The notes under the pieces were generated by a model, which was given only the letters and a program-made list of their open reading frames with translations, was not told where the DNA came from and ran no database searches. A DNA stretch of 64,000 nt, taken from positions 20,767,144 through 20,831,143 of the forward strand of contig OU342634.1 of the NCBI GenBank assembly GCA_910589415.1, read 5' to 3'. The first letter of the stretch is position 1. Each line of letters opens with the position of its first letter. A program made the translations under genes and the position numbers. Source of the stretch: Malachius bipustulatus. Its lineage: Eukaryota; Arthropoda; Insecta; Coleoptera; Melyridae. Shown one piece after another: positions 37,120 through 48,713 of the stretch.

Positions 37120-37774
37120 ATTGTATCATATCATTGATACAAGATACTTTTGTAATACCAATTCAGTTTCTTTTATGTGCCGTTTGCGGAGATCTAGGAT
37201 TGAGCAAAGTTTTTTTGCCCTTTATTTTCCAACACGTTTTGAAACATCAAGAGTGAGTTTTCCATCGTAAATTATGAAATAGAGTTTTTTTATCGAGTCC
37301 CCTGTAACATTAAAGCGAAACCCAAAAAGTGGAACATCGTTGTAAAGAGAATTCAAGTAGCTTTCAAATGACGTATTGCTCGATGTCTATTTCCTATCAT
37401 AACGAGCAAAGGCCAAGGAAATGTAATGGTTAAATTTATTACCTACAGATGCCCCCGTCAATAACAAAATTGACCTTTTCGGCGTTTTTCGCGCACATTT
37501 TCAGTTTCAAAGTTACTAGGCCTGATACGTTTTCGATGGGCCATATTTATGTTGTGTTGTTGGGTGCTTATAATAAATGTGTAATGGAAAATCTAAATAA
37601 TAATAACCTCATATATTTACAACAAAATCAGAACATGTAACAAACAAAGTATAAAAGCAAACATAACATGGAAACAATTATTTTTTTAACAAGAGGAATC
37701 GAAACAAGAAAAAAATACAGCAAGTTAAGATCTGATCAATTAGTAATAGAGGATCTTGTAGTTTCCTAGAAATC
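37120..37774. other. 3-prime flank of the histidine-rich gene
   Basis: No further coding sequence is seen. For the minus-strand gene, a canonical AATAAA lies at 37440-37435, about 335 nt past the stop codon. It is a candidate poly(A) signal. Confidence 0.4.
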
Positions 37775-40173
37775 TCAATGCTTGCTACTGAAGCCGTATT
37801 CCTTTCCTCCAGAGTGCCCACCTTTCTTTCCATAATCGGAATGATGGGAATGATGACTCTCATGTCCATGATGTCCCTTATGTCCCTTGTGCTCATCATC
37901 GTAATGTCCCTTATCGGCGTGTCCCTTCTTTCCGTGATGATCATCATGGTAACCGCTCTTATGGGAGCCGCCCTTCTTATGGTGACCACCTTTGCTCTCA
38001 TGATGTCCGTGATGATGACCGTGTTTCGAGTGATGACCGCCTTTATGGTAGTCGTCGTAGAACTTGTGCTCCTTGTGATAATCATCTTTGTGGCTCTTGT
38101 GATGGAAGCCGGTAGTTTTCTGCCCTTTCTTGTGTCCTTTTTTCTCGCCAAACTTTCCTCCTTTGTGGTGCTTACCACCAGCGTGATGCGATGAGTGATG
38201 ACCGCCTTCATCGTGGTGACTCTTGTGATGGCCACCCTTCTCTGCGTGGTGACCTTCGGAGTGGTGTTTACCATGTTTACCATGCCCACCTTTGTCATGG
38301 TGGTGATGGGTTTTATAACCTGTAACAGTAATCAAAAACGTGATTAGAAAATACCTAGTGAAGTTTTTTACTTATAAATTTAGGCTTGAAAAATGTTCAG
38401 TGATAGTTGATTTCTTTCCAGGGAAAATTATTTGGCATTCCTCTTTTATTCTCTAAAGCAATCTTTAACCGCGGAATGAATCGAAAGTTCACTTAAATGT
38501 AGCCCATGCATGGACTACATTTAAAGGGGACAATCTACAAAACGGGACAGTCTGATAAACATGACAGGAATAAGTATAAAAGAACAAATTACCTATTTAC
38601 TTTGAAATAAGAACTGAAAAATTGTTGCTCGTGATACTGTTAGGGTTTATTTCTGTTTGTGATGAATTTAATTTTCTGAGTTTCCTTTAGGTAAGTTAGG
38701 TATTTTAGTTTTTGTTTTCATTGTTATGGTACAGGAATATGGAATTCTCAATTTTGCCTGTATCAATATGGTTTACAATTTGTGTACACGCTAATATCAG
38801 AAGATCTTAAATTTAACATTATTATATGCATCAATGGAGAGAATACCTTAGTACATATTTCTGAGTGATATTTCAAAGCTAACACACTGAAAGGTAAATT
38901 GCATCAAAGACTTGCCAGCGGCACCATATAAGGTGGAACATAATATATTCTATTTTACAGGAAATTAAATTAGTATTAGATTGATGAAAACTCCTTGCTT
39001 AAAAAAAACTTTCTTGTAATAACATGCACTATTTTAGATATATTTTGTGGTCCGATGAAAAAATTAAAGTCTGGTTTTATAATTATTCCATACTATATCT
39101 ACAATTTGGCTAACTCTTTTTTGTTGAGTTAACTAACGCTTGCAGGTATTAATATGTTGGAGTTATTCGATAACTAGAAAGAGTAAACTCTGTTTATCCA
39201 TCCTCTAAAGTAGACATTATTATTTTATTAAGCTTACTCAAATACGAAAATCCGAAAATCCGAAAAGCATGTCAGTGGAAACCTATTCTGATTTGAATTT
39301 TGATTGCTCTGATGCTTTGAAGATTCTGTCTTTGAAGACATCAATGAAAAATTAATGATAAGGTTGACATTATTTTTATTCTTGGATTCCCAATATCGGG
39401 GTGCTCTTATTCCCTACTCAACCTTCAAGCACTCGTTAAGAATTATTTATGAAAATAATTGCAGATTAGATATATACATGAATTTCCTTGAAAAGCAACG
39501 TCGTGGGTCATGGAGAATGCATGGATTATTTGATCGAATATATTCAGATGACATAATATGTTAAAGTTGTCTACACTCTTCATATATATTTAGATAATTT
39601 AGATAAGAGGTGATTTTACCAAAGCGGTGAAAAACGATTTGTACAATAATTTATTTATCCCTTGAAGTATTTATTTAACAAACTCTGTACCTACAATAAT
39701 TTTTTACCACTTTTCCTTCCTTTCCAACTCAAGTCAAAAAATGAAACGTGAAAAATAGATAAAATCGTTAAAATAGCAGCACGCGAAGTTTGTAAACAAT
39801 TGGAGTCTAAAATTATTATTGAACAGACAAATTTAACACTTTTTAAGATTGCTTTTCTTAATTTGAATCGCTATCATAATTTTCATCTTCAGAAGTTTGA
39901 CTTAACTTAAAACTACCAGTACTCTTAGACTCTGATATAAAATTTATTTATCTAACCTTTATCGCCTTTGTCTCCATGACTGGCATGGTGTTCGCCATGA
40001 TGTGATTTGCCGCCTCCTTCTTCATGATGACTTGAATGTTTATGATGAGACGCTGCTACTTCCAGATCAAGAGGAGCAAGATCTCTACGTTCTTCCTCAT
40101 CTTCAGTAATGACCCTAGCCGAGCAAAACGCCGCGACCAGGCAAACACCGACACACAACACCACAATCCTCAT
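37775..40173 (-). CDS. Secreted histidine-rich protein, two exons
   Basis: Exons are 40173-39957 and 38319-37775, giving 253 residues. The intron is GT-AG: exon one ends in AAAG before GTTAG, exon two follows TTACAG, and the split codon is Gly. The ATG at 40173 is used because the frame upstream offers only GTG. Residues 1-19 (MRIVVLCVGVCLVAAFCSA) form a signal peptide. An acidic segment with a dibasic ERR (residues about 20-42) may be a propeptide. From residue 43 to the end the protein is His/Gly/Lys repeats (HHKH, GHHK, KGGHH), with 64 His in total and no Cys. Polyhistidine stretches bind Zn, Cu or Ni in other proteins, so metal binding is inferred. Similar proteins are annotated histidine-rich glycoprotein-like in insects; the true role (hemolymph, cuticle, gut) is unknown. 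Promoter and splice sites fit exactly, so this is the only confident host gene in the window. Confidence 0.9.
38320..39956 (-). other. Intron of the histidine-rich gene
   Basis: It is 1637 bp, phase 1, starts GTTAGAT and ends TTACTGTTACAG on the minus strand. I see no element of the repeat families of this window inside it. Confidence 0.85.
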
Positions 40174-40198
40174 ATTATCCACACCGATAGATCACCAA

Positions 40199-40233
40199 GA
40201 CTGAAAGTTGTGTTCCTTGTAATAGCATTTATA
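40199..40233 (-). promoter_or_regulatory. Core promoter of the histidine-rich gene
   Basis: The minus strand has TATAAATG beginning at 40233 and the arthropod initiator TCAGTC at 40204-40199. Taking the A at 40202 as +1, the TATA box starts at -31, the standard spacing. The predicted 5-prime leader is 29 nt, ending directly at the ATG at 40173. Confidence 0.85.
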
Positions 40234-42339
40234 CCCATTTTTACAAGTTTTACGCTACAATAGTCCAGTTTGTTTTTTGCAAGAAAAAAATTGTTTGGTG
40301 AAATATGAGCTTATAATTTCTTTATCGAAATTATTACATCTTTATGTAATATTGCTTTCTCTGCCATTTGACGGTTGATTGGACATTGCGTTGTATAATT
40401 CAGTGTTTCTTATTGGATTTGAATTAGGCCAAGAGAGAAAAAAGCCGATGGAATGATTTGCATCACTTGACAAATTCAATTTGCATAATTTAGAGTGATT
40501 AGTTTCTTTGTCGCTTCTTTGACAATCTCATCTTGGAATTTGCAAGTTATACGAAGATTTGGTCACTTGTAAGTTCGTACCTCAACTTCATAAGAGCTTT
40601 GTAAGTTGTAATTACAAATTCAAATAAGTGCTTTGTTCGTGTCTAATTTCCAATTTAGTTCACTGTTATTATGGGAGTAGAAGCAGCACGAGTCTAAAAT
40701 TTAAGATGAAATAATAAGGGTGCTGCTAGCTGCCGGCGGCACTAGAAATTTTATCAATGGAAAATAAACAAAAGCTAAATATTTCGTTAGTCTCCCGATG
40801 TTGATTTTAACGAAACCTAGAAATAAAATATAAAAGTTATCAGAATAATTAGCATCCGAAAGGCACAACGTCTCTTAGGTATTATTATGTTTTCTTTGAA
40901 GAAAAATTCTTCGGCAACCAACGCCAACTTAATAAGAATAATAAAAGGTATATCTTTCTGCCACAAGACGCTCGTTGTTTGTTCTTTTATTTTCCTCAAA
41001 TAACATAATAAATTAAAATTTTCCTTACTTTTGTCCGTGATAGGCGTTATCTGAAGACAAACTCTGTTCAATTTATGAAATAATATCACTCAGTTAACTC
41101 AGGAGTTTATGGACGTCAGTCTAAGTATGTTGAAGTCATTGTTATTATACCTACATATATTTGTATGTTTATGATAAGTTAATTAATTCAAAACATACGA
41201 ATATAATATTATTTAAACAATAGATGGGGGGAATTGAAATAACTAAAACAATGAAGCACTTCAGTTAAAGGACAACGCGTGCTAACGGGAAAATAAATTC
41301 ATATTAAGCAAGGTCCGTCGGTGAAAAACTCAGGACCGCATCGTGAAAAAAGCCCTCGAACACGGCCAACAAGCTTTCCAAGTATACGACTCGTTAATCG
41401 TCCTGGAATGGATCTTGTGGTCATTAATTCGAAACAGATGAGTTTTAAAGTCCTGGCTAAAAAGTGCCCAAGTGGTCGGGTGTTTAGCTCAACAGTAAAA
41501 AGGTTAATTAATCTTCTTTAACATGCAAACCCCGGTATTCTTTCACCCCTTTAATGCAGTCCTGCCCTGTTCTGGCGCTATTTTACGACTTTAACGAAGC
41601 ATGTCATGACGGAATTTCCATATAAAACGCGGCTTGGAAGCTCCCAGCTAGCTGGAAAGGTTGCCATTTAGCAACTGCCATCTTACTCCGGCCTTTTAAT
41701 GGAATTATTTGATACTGCAAAATGCACCGCACCGGATTACATGTCCTTTACTTTTCTCTACCTACATCCTTATTATAAGAACTATGAATCCTGCTTGGTG
41801 TTCATAAAATTTTCTACTTTAAATTAAACAGAAAGTATGATAAGTACGAAACATTTTATTTTGCCTGGAATGTTTTTAGATACTTATATACCTGTAAAAG
41901 TTTCACGAACTTAAAGAGTTGTGAAAACTTCTACCATAATGACGTAAGTGCCTACAGCGAGTTGTTTGCTTGTTTGATCTAAATACGAAAAACCAGCATT
42001 ACCCATGCATACTGCAGCCATTAAGACTTATCGTATTCTTCCACATTTATACATTTCTTAGCTAATTACGATGGTTTTACCTTTTTACAAGGTTTAGTAG
42101 TCTTTTAACCAAGATTTTCTTGAAGAGATGAATTATCCTTTTCGCTGGTCACTTTTCTCTGAGTGCGGAGTTACACAAATATTACAAGATAAACTTTTTT
42201 GTCTGTAACCTACATCATTGCGAAGTCTAATAATTAGTTCTTTTCTAGATTTCTAAAAGAATTTCACTCATAATGATCCGCCCTTTGCTTCGACAACAAT
42301 AATAGAGTGCTTATTTTATTTCTGACATTCTTCGGTCGA
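40234..42339. other. Upstream flank of the histidine-rich gene; island at 41270-41760
   Basis: No gene was recognised. Minus-strand regulatory DNA for the His-rich gene would lie at the low end. The island 41270-41760 is less AT-rich, contains TATAAAACGCGG (about 41621) on the plus strand without a clear initiator, and a 66-codon frame with no known domain. Confidence 0.4.
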
Positions 42340-43330
42340 TCAAAATCGTAAAAAGGATTCTGGGACTTATAAAATCGACAAATGGCATGCCCTTGTGGCT
42401 TGAGAGTTATCTCGGGGATCGCTCCTTTCAGGGATCCATTTTATCTCCGACTCTCTTTCTAATATTTATCAACGATTTTCTTGAAATAGGTAACAAAAAA
42501 CCCAATATACAGTTTTGCCGATGACAGTACACTTATATCTTCTTATACCTTAGATGCACAAACATCTGCCATCAACGCACATAGTAGCAGATAGTAAGAA
42601 GTTGTCATACTTAACAATAACTTACAAAAGATTTTAGTTAGATAGATAGATAGAAACCAAGTTCAAAGTATTTCTGCAAAACCCAGGCAGTCATCTTCTC
42701 CAAAAAGGCCAACGTTTTGGAGCAACAAAAAGAGGCTATGGTAATGGCTCTTACTTCATCGGCATCTCTTCGTTTACCTCGCAGCGAACATGGCTTGGCA
42801 TGACCATGCTGCAGGTGTGGCGAAGAGTGATTCTCAAAAACTTTGAACACTCTTCCGCACGTGGAATTTTTATACACCCCAACAACTTCTCCCCTTATAC
42901 AAGGCTCAAATCCAACCATCCTTAGAGTACTGCTCACATTTTGGAGCTCAGCTCCTAAACATACTTACTCTGAGATTACTTTACTCCATTCAGAAAAGAG
43001 CTTTCCACTTGATCGGGGACCCAGATTTGTCCAAAAATTTAAATAGTCTTATACAGATATGTCAATGGGAAGTGTTCAAAGGACTTGGCATGTTTGATCC
43101 CACCTAGAAGGAGGCCGAAGTACATGTCGAACCGCAATAGCTCATGCCGATTAGGTTCATCTCGTTACACCTCGCACCACCTTATTTCAGAGTTCTTTCA
43201 TGTATAGTACCGCATCACTTTGGAATGGCCTTCCAAGGAGTCTCCCGAAGAATAGAACTTGAAATAAGGACAATGGATGATGGCAATGTCTCATTCATCT
43301 CGTCCTTTTTGATGTTAAAAAAATCACTGG
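42340..43330 (+). pseudogene. Non-LTR retrotransposon RT remnant
   Basis: Plus-strand translation with frame changes yields GSILSPTLFLIFINDFL (about 42430-42480), a degraded YSFADDSTL near 42510-42535, a GATKRGYG/ISSF region, LYKAQIQPSLEYCSHFW (about 42893-42945), APKHTYSE, then fragments of a post-RT segment to about 43250. These match the order of RT motifs B to E and the thumb of jockey/CR1-type LINEs. Several frameshifts and stops make it non-functional. Neither endonuclease nor 3-prime tail is seen. Confidence 0.7.
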
Positions 43331-43339
43331 GATAGTGTG

Positions 43340-45063
43340 CAAGGAATGGGTACTGTATATCTCCAAAACCTCTCTTAAAGCTCTCTAAGAGCTCTAAAAT
43401 GGATTCGGGAAAACTGGTAAGTATAGAGCACTTCTAAAAACATCCAAAAGTGGCATGTGAAAACGATGAGTTTAAGGCAAGCATTTAGATTAAGGCAATC
43501 TTGTTCTTATGGAAAAGAGAGAAAAGTGAACTACGCAATTTCTTACAATACGAACCGTTAATGCCAAAAAAAAATGTAAGAAGGTCTTCGGAAGCGTTCT
43601 ATTTTTAGAAGTCAGAAATGTTCTATTTTAAGCAACCATTAGATTATCATGTAGGTGCATTGATCGTGATTAACCGCTTCTTGTGTTCTTCCTGAGCATT
43701 ATTTTACCTCCAATAAATTCCCCACAAAAATAAACACCAATAACAGAATCTGATGCTCTTATTATGTAGAACATACATAATTCCTTTTTCCACAAGGGTA
43801 AATGTATGAGTAGTCATGTATGTTCAGGTTAAGGGTTAAAATATGGATATTTTTATTAACCCTGTTATGTTTTAGGTTTGCGTTAAATTGTTAGTCTTAC
43901 TTAAGAAGTTTCGTGAACGTTAATGGGTAAATTCAGAAATCCTAACAATTATTTAAAAGCTTTTGAATTAGATTTATTAATTAAATAACTGCAAACAAAG
44001 CAAAACTTCAATTTTATGCTTAATTACTGAAACCGAATTATCGAACTTTCACGAAATAACTCCTAATAACGAACTCCAATAATGAACCAGCCACTACGCC
44101 CCTCTAAATTGAATTCAGAACATATGTACAAGAACGTCGAGGTATTTTCAAATGGGACTCGAGCAGTTATTATCACCAGCGCGATTCAAAAGCCTCATCC
44201 CCGCTGCATCTAAAACATGACTGGAATTTTAGATCTCCCATTTACTATGGTTTCCATAATACATGTAATGTCATCATAAAATGGGTATTGTGAGCAAAAT
44301 AGACGCTAGGGGCCGTTGTAAATTGCTAATTAGTGTTACACGAAGGTAGTAAGCCCGTTACTCAAGTTCTTAATGATCATGTGTTGAAAGCTGCCAACCT
44401 TAACACACAGTTAGTTATCTTAACTTATATTCAAAGGGAATAGATAATAGTAATCCTGAGGAGCATGTTAATCCAAGGAATATAATTTAAGCGCATTTCT
44501 TTAGCAAATCCTTTGCTCTACACCTATTTGGTTGTATTATAAAGGAATCCTTAGAGACCGTGCTTTGATAAGTCGCTTCCTTTGGTGTATAAGCTGTGAA
44601 TATGCAATTCTGGTTGAAAATCTAATCTGACACATTGGAATATAAAATATTATGGTGGTTCTAATAGGATGAAATCTGCGTATTTTGCACGGAAGTATAT
44701 TTTCAAATTAGTATTTTTTGATTTTTTTATGAAACATTTTATGACAAACAATGCGAAAGGTGATCCATAACATCATCTTTCTGTTGAATATCCAGTTTCT
44801 CTGTTAGGTACAGGTGTTTGATTGGCATAGTCTTTACATAGGTATAGGCCACTTACTAGTTTTACTAGTAAAATTTATCGCGTAATAACCATAAAATGAC
44901 ACCCATATTGGATATTGAGTCCGTGAATTGTATCTGAATCAACTTGTACAACTTTTGAAATAGAAAAATTAAGCTGATTAGGTTTCCTGTCTCCTGATAA
45001 TAGTACGGCGCATTGAAGTTTCAAGAAAGTTATATGGCTTTCAAAGAAAATAGTACAAGTTGG
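43340..45063. other. Non-coding; less AT-rich island at 44080-44350
   Basis: The island is less AT-rich and shows motifs such as GCTAATTAG. I can neither assign it to a gene nor to a repeat; a conserved enhancer is one possibility. The remainder is AT-rich with no feature. Confidence 0.35.
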
Positions 45064-45945
45064 TAATATAACTATATATTAAAGCACAATTTATAATTAT
45101 TTTTATTGAACCACTTATTTGATTATATAATATATTTGATGAATTTTATTGGGATTTAGGTTCTAATTTAAATTTGTCACTAAAGATTCTTTACAGAACA
45201 AATTAGAAAAACTTTCGTACAGCATGCGAGGAGAAGACTGAAGACATGGACGGTACCGTTTCGTCCTTATTATGGACTCATCAGCATATCATATCAGTCA
45301 GCTCTAAACCACACATGCTACACGAAATTTGGAAGTTCTATCTATTCTAACTGGTGTTTTCGTTTTGTAGTGGCTTTTAATTTCAAATGAGTAAGTAGGC
45401 AACCAGAGAAACGTGCGTGTGTTTTATATAGTATTATCCTCGCTATAACAGTAGAGTTGTCATGGATTTATGAACTTTACACTACTAATGCAGAGGTTTT
45501 TATTAATTCAAGAACTACACATTGATTCTCATAAGTATATACCTACCCACATTCATTTTCAAGCAAATTTTATTGAATTTTTACTAGTGTATTTATAAAG
45601 TAGATGTTACTATACGAATTAAGATGTTATGGCAAATTTTTTCACCCTGGCCTTTTTAGATTTATAATTATTTTTATTGAACCACTTATATAATTATTAT
45701 ATAATATATAATTATATGATTATATGATATAATATATGATTATATATAGAATATATATATATATGATTATATAATATATTTGATGAATTTTATTGGGATT
45801 TAGGTTCTAATTTAAATCTCCTCGCATGCTGTACGAAAGTTTTTCTAATTTGTTCTGTAATGAATCTTTAGTGGCAAATTTAAATTAGAACCTAAATCCC
45901 AATAAAATTCATCAAATATATTACATAATTAAAGCACAATGAAAC
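45064..45945. repeat. Rearranged three-copy repeat next to a hammerhead ribozyme
   Basis: One unit occurs three times. Copy 1 spans about 45064-45233 and copy 2 about 45660-45817, in the same orientation. Copy 3, 45818-45945, is inverted. Shared blocks are CCTCGCATGCTGTACGAAAG, TTTTTCTAATTTGTTCTGTA, AATTAGAACCTAAATCCC and AATAAAATTCATCAAATAT. Copy 2 carries an expanded AT repeat (45695-45775). The ribozyme abuts copy 1. Tandem and inverted partial copies plus a hammerhead are typical of Penelope-like element pLTRs; this is an inference since no RT or GIY-YIG domain is found nearby. Confidence 0.65.
45243..45290 (-). ncRNA. Hammerhead self-cleaving ribozyme with minimal stem III
   Basis: All core elements are present on the minus strand in order. 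Stem I strand GATATG is at 45290-45285 and core CTGATGA at 45284-45278. Stem II is GTCC (45277-45274), a 7 nt loop and GGAC (45266-45263). GAAA follows at 45262-45259. Stem III is CGG, loop TA, CCG. The T-C before the cleavage site comes next, then stem I strand CATGTC (45248-45243), pairing with GATATG over six positions including one G-U. The last A of GAAA pairs with the T before the cleavage C. Cleavage is expected after 45249. A three-base-pair stem III is characteristic of hammerheads in Penelope-like retroelements and related repeats. Activity is not shown by sequence alone. Confidence 0.87.
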
Positions 45946-47643
45946 TCAAAACTATTACGTCCAAAAAACCTTCTAGAAAGTTGATGCTGAGTGCTTTTTG
46001 TCCCTGATGCAGCATCTAATTATCTAAGATATCTATATGTACCATATTCAACAGGAGTGAAAAAACTTACCAATTTAGGTACTTAAGTCGTGAAATCTTG
46101 TAATTACTGCAGGTTTTGCATAACGTTAAGTAGCGTTTTATTGCTATAGTAATACCTATTTATTACAACAAAAGTTGTCATTGAAATTAAGCCTTTTACC
46201 TACTTAAGTTCTAGCAAGACTTTAGAAATCCATTCAAGCGAACATAAAAGAAGTAGAAGCAATGATAATGTTTACCGGTAATTTTCAGTTTTCGTAAATG
46301 CTATACGTAGGTACGTAAAGTATAATTATGTAATCGTTTCAGGAAAATTAAAGTTTAGTTTTGATCGTTCATTTGACTAAATATAGGTAGAACTCTCACA
46401 CTAAACGCGATACGTAGGTATAGGGTATACTTACATCAAAGATGTATTATTCATGTGTTAATTAAATAAACTGAATATAGTTCTAAGCCTCAGACGTATT
46501 TAATTCTCAATAAATATTATAGTTCTTAGTGAAAATAATTTATAAGTTCTTACAAATTACTCAAGTTGAATGTAAGCAGTTCCTTGAGTGACAGAATTCT
46601 GTACATGTACCGATTGTATTCTGCCATTCCTTTGCGTAATTTATAGACCATGTTCTAATTATACATTCCAGGAGGTCTTCTCCGCGTACAGAAGTCACTA
46701 ATTATCCTTTTCTCTTTATTCAATTTCCCTCCGAGCGGCTAATAAATCTAAGAGATGCATTACCCTCCCAGTGTTAATACTAAATATAGCGGAAGTTTCT
46801 CGTATTGTAATGTTCCAAGCTTAATTCTATTTTACCCCCGTTCTGCGCCAACTTATAAAGTCAATTACTCACAAATTTTGTGGTGTTTTGCTCGGGACAG
46901 GCCCTGAGGATGTCTCCGTAATCCTGTTCTTGTCTTGCATTAAGATTATCTCAGGCTAGAAACAAGGTTCTTTAATTTGCTGCCATAGCAAATGTAAGAT
47001 GGTTTATGTGGAATTAAGAAATAGCAGCAGAGAATCTAAGCATTCATATTTCTGTTGAATTAATTTTGGCTTAAAAAATATTTTATAAACGGAAGATGTT
47101 GAACATAAAATTCACATGTAGGTAAAATGAATTTTACAATTTTTGATTCATGTAAAACGAAACTTTATGTTTAGTAAATTTTATAAGAAAAGAAATAATC
47201 AATACTATACCAACTTATTTACATGTAGGTAGATACTTAGCTATAGCTTCAAAAAAATAGTTGAAAGTTTTTTGAAACCCAAAATTCTCTTTACATAAAA
47301 AAGATGACAATGCCTTCAGGCAATAAGTTTTAATTGTAGTTTTATACAAAATTTAAAAATTCCGATTGGTTTATCTGAAGTACGAATAAGTGATTATTTC
47401 GTAAAAGTAAGCACCTCGTGAGTAGACCAGTTAACAGTTAACATGAAATGTCAAGTTTAACATTTTAATACATTTCATTAAAAATGTTTATCTATTGATG
47501 ATTCCAGAATGACGTCATTGACAGTTCCGCCATATTTGCTTAGGGGGCAAACAATTTCGTCTAACGTTTGAATCTTGTCGTTTTTCCAAAGTGTAAGTTG
47601 TTGAATTGTTTTTTCAATTTATCGAAAATTACTAATTTTTGTA
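45946..47643. other. Non-coding; less AT-rich island at 46590-46960
   Basis: The island resembles non-repetitive regulatory DNA (ACATGTACC, TAATTATAC, CTAATTATCC) and has no ORF. No element of the window families was noticed in the rest. Confidence 0.35.
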
Positions 47644-47644
47644 G

Positions 47645-47854
47645 TGTTGTCAAATATTCAATGCGTTCTGAAAGAGATGGTGTCATTCTTTCGATTTCCT
47701 GCTGTTTTGACCAATAGAGGAGATGACCTTAACGGACTGTCCGGTGAAAGAAGAAATGCATGGATTCACGCTTTGAAACGGGGGCCTCTAAGTGAGAGCC
47801 ACCTAAGAAATGGTCGTATTTGTTCGAGACATTTTATAACTGGAAAGTTCAAGT
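47645..47854 (+). pseudogene. THAP zinc-finger exon remnant
   Basis: Translation gives the middle and end of a THAP DNA-binding domain: FFRFPAVLTNRGDD, L-S-G-E-R-R-N-A-W-I-H-A-L-K-R (W of the domain) and RICSRHFITGK, which supplies the C and H of the C2CH finger. The beginning (CSVVKYSMRSERDG) lies in another frame, so a small indel separates the halves. The second zinc Cys is replaced, probably by the Tyr of VVKYS. A good acceptor (ACTAATTTTTGTAG) precedes the exon at 47644. At the exon end GGAAAGTTC stands where a GGTAAGT donor would be expected. THAP domains occur in host factors and in P-like transposases; the parent is unknown. Confidence 0.6.
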
Positions 47855-48187
47855 AACGTAGTATAAATTTAGGCTATTAGTTTCCCGAGATTCATTTCTT
47901 ACAGAACATTGAAGTTTTGAATGAATATCACATATCAAAAGAATAAGTCTATAGGATGAGTCTTATTTTATGGCGGATTTCCTGTATATTGTAGGGGGCA
48001 ATTCGTGCAGCACAGGCAAAATAGTAAAAAAATATCTTGTAAATTGACCGAGACATGAAGAGCTAAAGTTGAGAACTCAACTTCTTTAATATTGGCAGCT
48101 TTAAAAAAATTTTTTGCTTAAAATAGAGACCATGGCCCTGCTTTCAAATGTCATAAAAATTTCATTTTCAAAAACACGGTTAAAATT

Positions 48188-48713
48188 TACAGGGTGCTAA
48201 GAAAATGACGGATAAACTCTTCAGTACATTGTAGGGGACACTCAGTAGAGTACGGGAAAAATAATTTAAAAAAATCCAGAGCTACATTTTAAAAGATATA
48301 AGCAAAATATTGAACAATAAATTTGGCAACGTTAAACACGATAACAGTTGGTATTATTTGGTAATTTCGTCTAATTTCTAACAATGTAGGTAGTCAAGGT
48401 ATCAAAACCGTTGTTGCCAAATGCTTTTTTTTAAGCATCTTAGAAAAGAAAAAAAATTGTTATTAAATTTTCCAAGTCAGTAATACATCTTAAGCAATTT
48501 TTTTAATTGATAACGATTAAAGTCCCTTTTTATATCTGTAAAATCATTTAGTTTTTGCAAATACTGAAAAACAAAGATAGTAAAATGTTAATTTGGCATT
48601 TTTTATCTCACCAAATTGAAGACCAGAATTTTTTAAATTATTTTTCCCGTACTCTACTGAGTGTCCCCTACAATGTGCTGAAGAGTTTATCCGTCATTTT
48701 CTTAACACCCTGT
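48188..48713. mobile_element. 526 bp MITE with about 100 bp inverted ends
   Basis: It begins TACAGGGTGCTAAGAAAATG and ends CATTTTCTTAACACCCTGTA. The arms share ACATTGTAGGGGACACTCAG, AGAGTACGGGAAAAATAATT and more, over roughly 100 bp with few mismatches. It sits between the arms of the outer fold-back element. Confidence 0.8.

Noticed and set aside
36911..37129. 72-codon minus-strand frame
   Set aside because: It lies in one arm of a fold-back element and is mirrored in the other arm.
37678..38298. 206-codon Met/Thr/Arg-rich minus-strand frame and a 138-codon plus-strand frame (37778-38194) over the His-rich exon
   Set aside because: Both are shadow frames of the CAC/CAT/GGA-rich exon. The His-rich frame has signal peptide, matching splice phases and promoter.
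40174..40182. Extension of the His-rich protein by three residues upstream
   Set aside because: The upstream codon is GTG. The first ATG is at 40173 and sits 29 nt after the predicted start site.
42638..42937. 99-codon minus-strand frame
   Set aside because: It is antisense to the plus-strand LINE RT remnant.
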